From DASWHR01 sp035541035 (GTDB lineage Bacteria > Actinomycetota > AC-67), in the NCBI GenBank assembly GCA_035541035.1, contig DATLFO010000210.1, positions 1-7,410 on the forward strand: a stretch of 7,410 nt of DNA. Direction: 5' to 3'. This document shows, piece by piece, positions 6,601 to 7,410 of this stretch. The translations under genes were made by a program, and so were the position numbers. The notes under the pieces were generated by a model. That model was not told the DNA's origin. It ran no database searches and saw only the letters and a list, made by a program, of their open reading frames with translations. Position 1 is the first letter of the stretch, and the number at the start of each line of letters is the position of its first letter.

Positions 6601-7034
6601 AGCGCGAGTTCGAGCAGGTCTTCGTGCGCCTGTTCCCCGGGGGCGAAGGAAAGCTGGCGCTGACCGATCCGTCGGACCTGCTCGAGTCGGGTGTGGATGT
6701 GGAGGCCCGGCCGGGCGGCAAACGCGTCAAGCGCATCTCGCTTCTGTCGGGCGGTGAGCGGTCGCTGGTCGCGATCGCGCTGCTGTCGTCGATCTTCCGC
6801 GCCCGGCCCTCGCCGTTCTATCTGCTCGATGAGGTCGAGGCCGCGCTCGACGACGTGAACCTGCATCGTTTTCTTGAGCTGGTGAAGGAGTTCAAGAGCG
6901 CTTCGCAGATCCTGATCGTGACGCATCAGAAGCGCACGATGGAGGTCGGCGACATCCTCTACGGCATCTCCATGGGCAACGACGGCGTGACCCGTGTCCT
7001 CGCCCAACGCTTCGACGAGCCCGCCACGCTATAG
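3651..7034 (+). CDS. smc: Chromosome segregation protein SMC (condensin ATPase)
   Basis: A complete 1127-residue SMC, within the usual bacterial range. As a homodimer with ScpA and ScpB it extrudes and organises DNA on the nucleoid. The N-terminal head has FLKSLSLQGFKSFADKT (2-18), Walker A GPNGSGKS (31-38), the arginine-finger segment LRGGKMEDVIFAG (56-68, Arg57) and the Q-loop region IVGQGQLDGVL (140-150). Coiled-coil arm 1 spans about 170-480. The hinge (about 484-625) includes LIGRIPGLLGVL, GGRGVFVS and GGVLSGGDPAG. Arm 2 spans about 630-920. The C-terminal head starts near LNMIGRVNPIAMEQY and has the ABC signature LLSGGERS (1031-1038), Walker B FYLLDEVEAALDD (1056-1068) with catalytic Glu1061, and the switch IVTHQ with His1092. 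All ATPase motifs are intact. I chose GTG 3651 because family members start two residues before LKSL; the GTG at 3636 would add five unlikely residues. ScpA and ScpB are not in the window. Cysteines are very few (for example Cys119). Confidence 0.97.
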   Translation: MFLKSLSLQGFKSFADKTTLEFTPGVAVIVGPNGSGKSNLSDAIAWVLGEQGPKTLRGGKMEDVIFAGTPKRNGAGRAEVSLTIDNSAGVLPIEFTEVTITRTIFRGGDSEYAINGTPCRLLDVQELLSDSGIGRELHTIVGQGQLDGVLQARPEERRAYIEEAAGILKYRRRKERAVRKLERTDADIERLGDVIGELRRQIRPLEQQAEMAKRSAEIQADLAEVTLRLWVHDYAAIAEEGDREAEARLTAEAEQLAARLQELAAAIEALENESASSSAAAEAALSTEYRLSSARERVAGLARLADERARHLDELAVRAPEGQAPPPELIAETEAELAAIRVERERAEQQAREAEQEWRALTAAQEAAVKAREEIVHLQGERAALRAAVQAADEERQRLAERRAFLARRRQAREDEIKATADELRVLDDREGKFEAALDEARAALGEAQAAANESAQRLRDLERSADALEARRAVLAEEAARGTPKDLIGRIPGLLGVLREIVRPVNGWERAAQSALEPVAGAIVAARPEDAIQAIRTLKSAGGRGVFVSEGAGAAVPEGIRSAEEAVEQAPDAVRALLRGIALADDLDGAWEIARANPGITVVTRDGDRIAGGVLSGGDPAGLGRDVAAELAAVEAGLRENGERLASARMESERAAAAADEAASRVGELVRQGNEVDAELTGVADHLAELEREDHAAQREDAMMAGRVQEMEERLVSDSEKLSAVESRLSRAVAEERPVIDATQMAAVERRAAERSLHLGGLAERERTVARRVEDLKSRARRIAQEREEWERSREARIAASRKAAAIAAAAVMTRDRLEAWIEEARRARFGVEERRTRCAAELAEARRVRRETEQRAEEVREMAHRTDLARAERSHRLAAMIEKLRAEHDLSPEEAIGRAGTSHDDNVDELRRRASVLERKLNMIGRVNPIAMEQYQGLVDRHAFLTEQVTDLRKSRKDLVSVVEEVDAKIVEMFSAAFEDVKREFEQVFVRLFPGGEGKLALTDPSDLLESGVDVEARPGGKRVKRISLLSGGERSLVAIALLSSIFRARPSPFYLLDEVEAALDDVNLHRFLELVKEFKSASQILIVTHQKRTMEVGDILYGISMGNDGVTRVLAQRFDEPATL

Positions 7035-7044
7035 CGATCCGGTG

Positions 7045-7082
7045 GCATCGCCCGCCGGGGCCCCTCTGCCGGCGGTCGATGC
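7045..7082 (+). terminator. GC-rich hairpin just after smc, probable U-independent terminator
   Basis: Positions 7045-7058 pair with 7069-7082 in 13 of 14 positions (mismatch C7051/T7076), with a 10-nt loop. The core is CCGCCGG against CCGGCGG. The stem begins 10 nt after the smc stop codon. No T-tract follows, so it is not a classical intrinsic terminator; in high-GC actinobacteria such stems often mark transcript ends or protect the 3' end. Confidence 0.5.
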
Positions 7083-7093
7083 ATGCGCACAAG

Positions 7094-7142
7094 GTTTGCT
7101 GGTCATATGACTCCGCTATTCGGAGTCATATGACCAACAAAC
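7094..7142. repeat. Long inverted repeat made of two GTCATATGAC palindromes, between smc and ftsY
   Basis: Positions 7094-7115 pair with 7121-7142 at 21 of 22 positions (single mismatch C7099/A7137) around a 5-nt loop CTATT. Each arm contains the perfect palindrome GTCATATGAC (7102-7111 and 7125-7134), with centres 23 bp apart, about two helical turns. It is AT-rich in very GC-rich surroundings and has no T-run on either side. It ends 19 bp before the likely ftsY -10 element, so a paired operator, a second smc 3' hairpin or a dispersed genomic repeat are all possible. Confidence 0.85.
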
Positions 7143-7161
7143 ATCCGTGAGCCTCGTCGGG

Positions 7162-7167
7162 TAAGGT
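7162..7167 (+). promoter_or_regulatory. Candidate -10 element for ftsY
   Basis: TAAGGT fits TANNNT and lies 11 nt before the ATG at 7179, which would give a leader of only about 4-6 nt. No ribosome site is visible (CCCGCTCGTC precedes the ATG). No clear -35 is present; the position where it should be (about 7139-7144) overlaps the right arm of the long inverted repeat. Confidence 0.4.
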
Positions 7168-7178
7168 ACCCGCTCGTC

Positions 7179-7410
7179 ATGGACGGACCCGCATACCTTT
7201 TCCTGTACGTCGGCATCGCCGTCGTCATCCTGATCGCGGTCATCGTCGGATTCATCCGGCCGGGCCGACGCAAGCCCGCGGCGCCGAGCAAGGCAGCCCC
7301 CACCGAGGCCCCGGCGAAGCCCGAAGCGCCGCCCGAGCCGGAAGCGAAGCCTGCGCCGCCCAAGCCCACGGAGCCGAAGGCCGCTCCGCCGGCGCCGCCC
7401 GCGGCCGCTC
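7179..7410 (+). CDS. ftsY: Probable signal recognition particle receptor FtsY, 5' part only
   Basis: The gene starts at ATG 7179 and continues past the right edge; 77 codons are visible. Residues 6-26 (YLFLYVGIAVVILIAVIVGFI) form one hydrophobic membrane segment, followed by the basic RPGRRK and a Pro/Ala/Glu/Lys-rich spacer with repeated AP, KP and EP units. That is the layout of actinobacterial FtsY proteins, where a membrane anchor and an acidic/proline-rich linker precede the NG GTPase domain. The position directly after smc on the same strand supports this, since smc-ftsY is a common actinobacterial order. The diagnostic NG domain lies outside the window, so the name rests on context and N-terminal form. 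If correct, the protein docks ribosome-SRP complexes at the membrane. Another single-pass protein with a Pro-rich linker cannot be excluded. Confidence 0.68.
   Translation, partial: MDGPAYLFLYVGIAVVILIAVIVGFIRPGRRKPAAPSKAAPTEAPAKPEAPPEPEAKPAPPKPTEPKAAPPAPPAAA

Noticed and set aside
7094..7142. Classical Rho-independent terminator or CRISPR-like repeat
   Set aside because: There is no T-tract on either strand, and only a single inverted pair is present with no spacer-repeat series.

Overview
The window is high-GC DNA from what looks like an actinobacterium. The evidence is the smc to ftsY gene order (ftsY inferred), a MoeZ-type ThiF-rhodanese fusion protein, an SMC Q-loop region reading IVGQGQLD as I recall for actinobacterial SMC proteins, GTG starts, and TANNNT promoters placed for leaderless or nearly leaderless transcripts. 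Nothing suggests a plasmid, phage or insertion sequence. Most of the window is conserved housekeeping DNA.

Left part, minus strand (1-1350): two genes for probable secreted proteins. The upstream one (352-1350) is a signal-peptide-bearing caspase-like (clan CD) cysteine peptidase with a His/Cys pair and a canonical EF-hand calcium loop. The downstream one runs off the left edge; only its signal peptide and about 60 mature residues are visible and I do not recognise it. Similar short palindromes lie upstream of both starts.

Divergent intergenic region 1351-1633: holds nested inverted repeats on the caspase side and an extended -10 promoter plus ribosome site for the next operon.

Plus-strand operon 1634-3123: moeZ (adenylyltransferase/sulfurtransferase for ubiquitin-like sulfur carriers) followed 11 bp later by acyP (acylphosphatase). 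An inverted repeat follows acyP.

Plus-strand unit 3231-3593: a promoter, a 60-residue coiled-coil protein of unknown function, and a strong intrinsic terminator.

Plus-strand smc (3651-7034): a complete condensin ATPase gene that probably starts leaderless on a GTG. Two tandem hairpins follow: a GC-rich one just after the stop, then a 22-bp-arm AT-rich one built from two copies of a perfect 10-bp palindrome. A promoter then leads into the 5' end of a gene for an N-terminally membrane-anchored, Pro/Ala-rich protein that is most likely ftsY (7179 to the right edge).

The genes do not form one pathway. MoeZ serves sulfur-carrier chemistry (molybdopterin, cysteine or similar), SMC compacts and segregates the chromosome, and FtsY is the membrane receptor for the signal recognition particle. 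The least understood items are the coiled-coil ORF, the caspase-like/secreted gene pair and the double-palindrome hairpin before ftsY. I did not find a convincing new multi-gene system.
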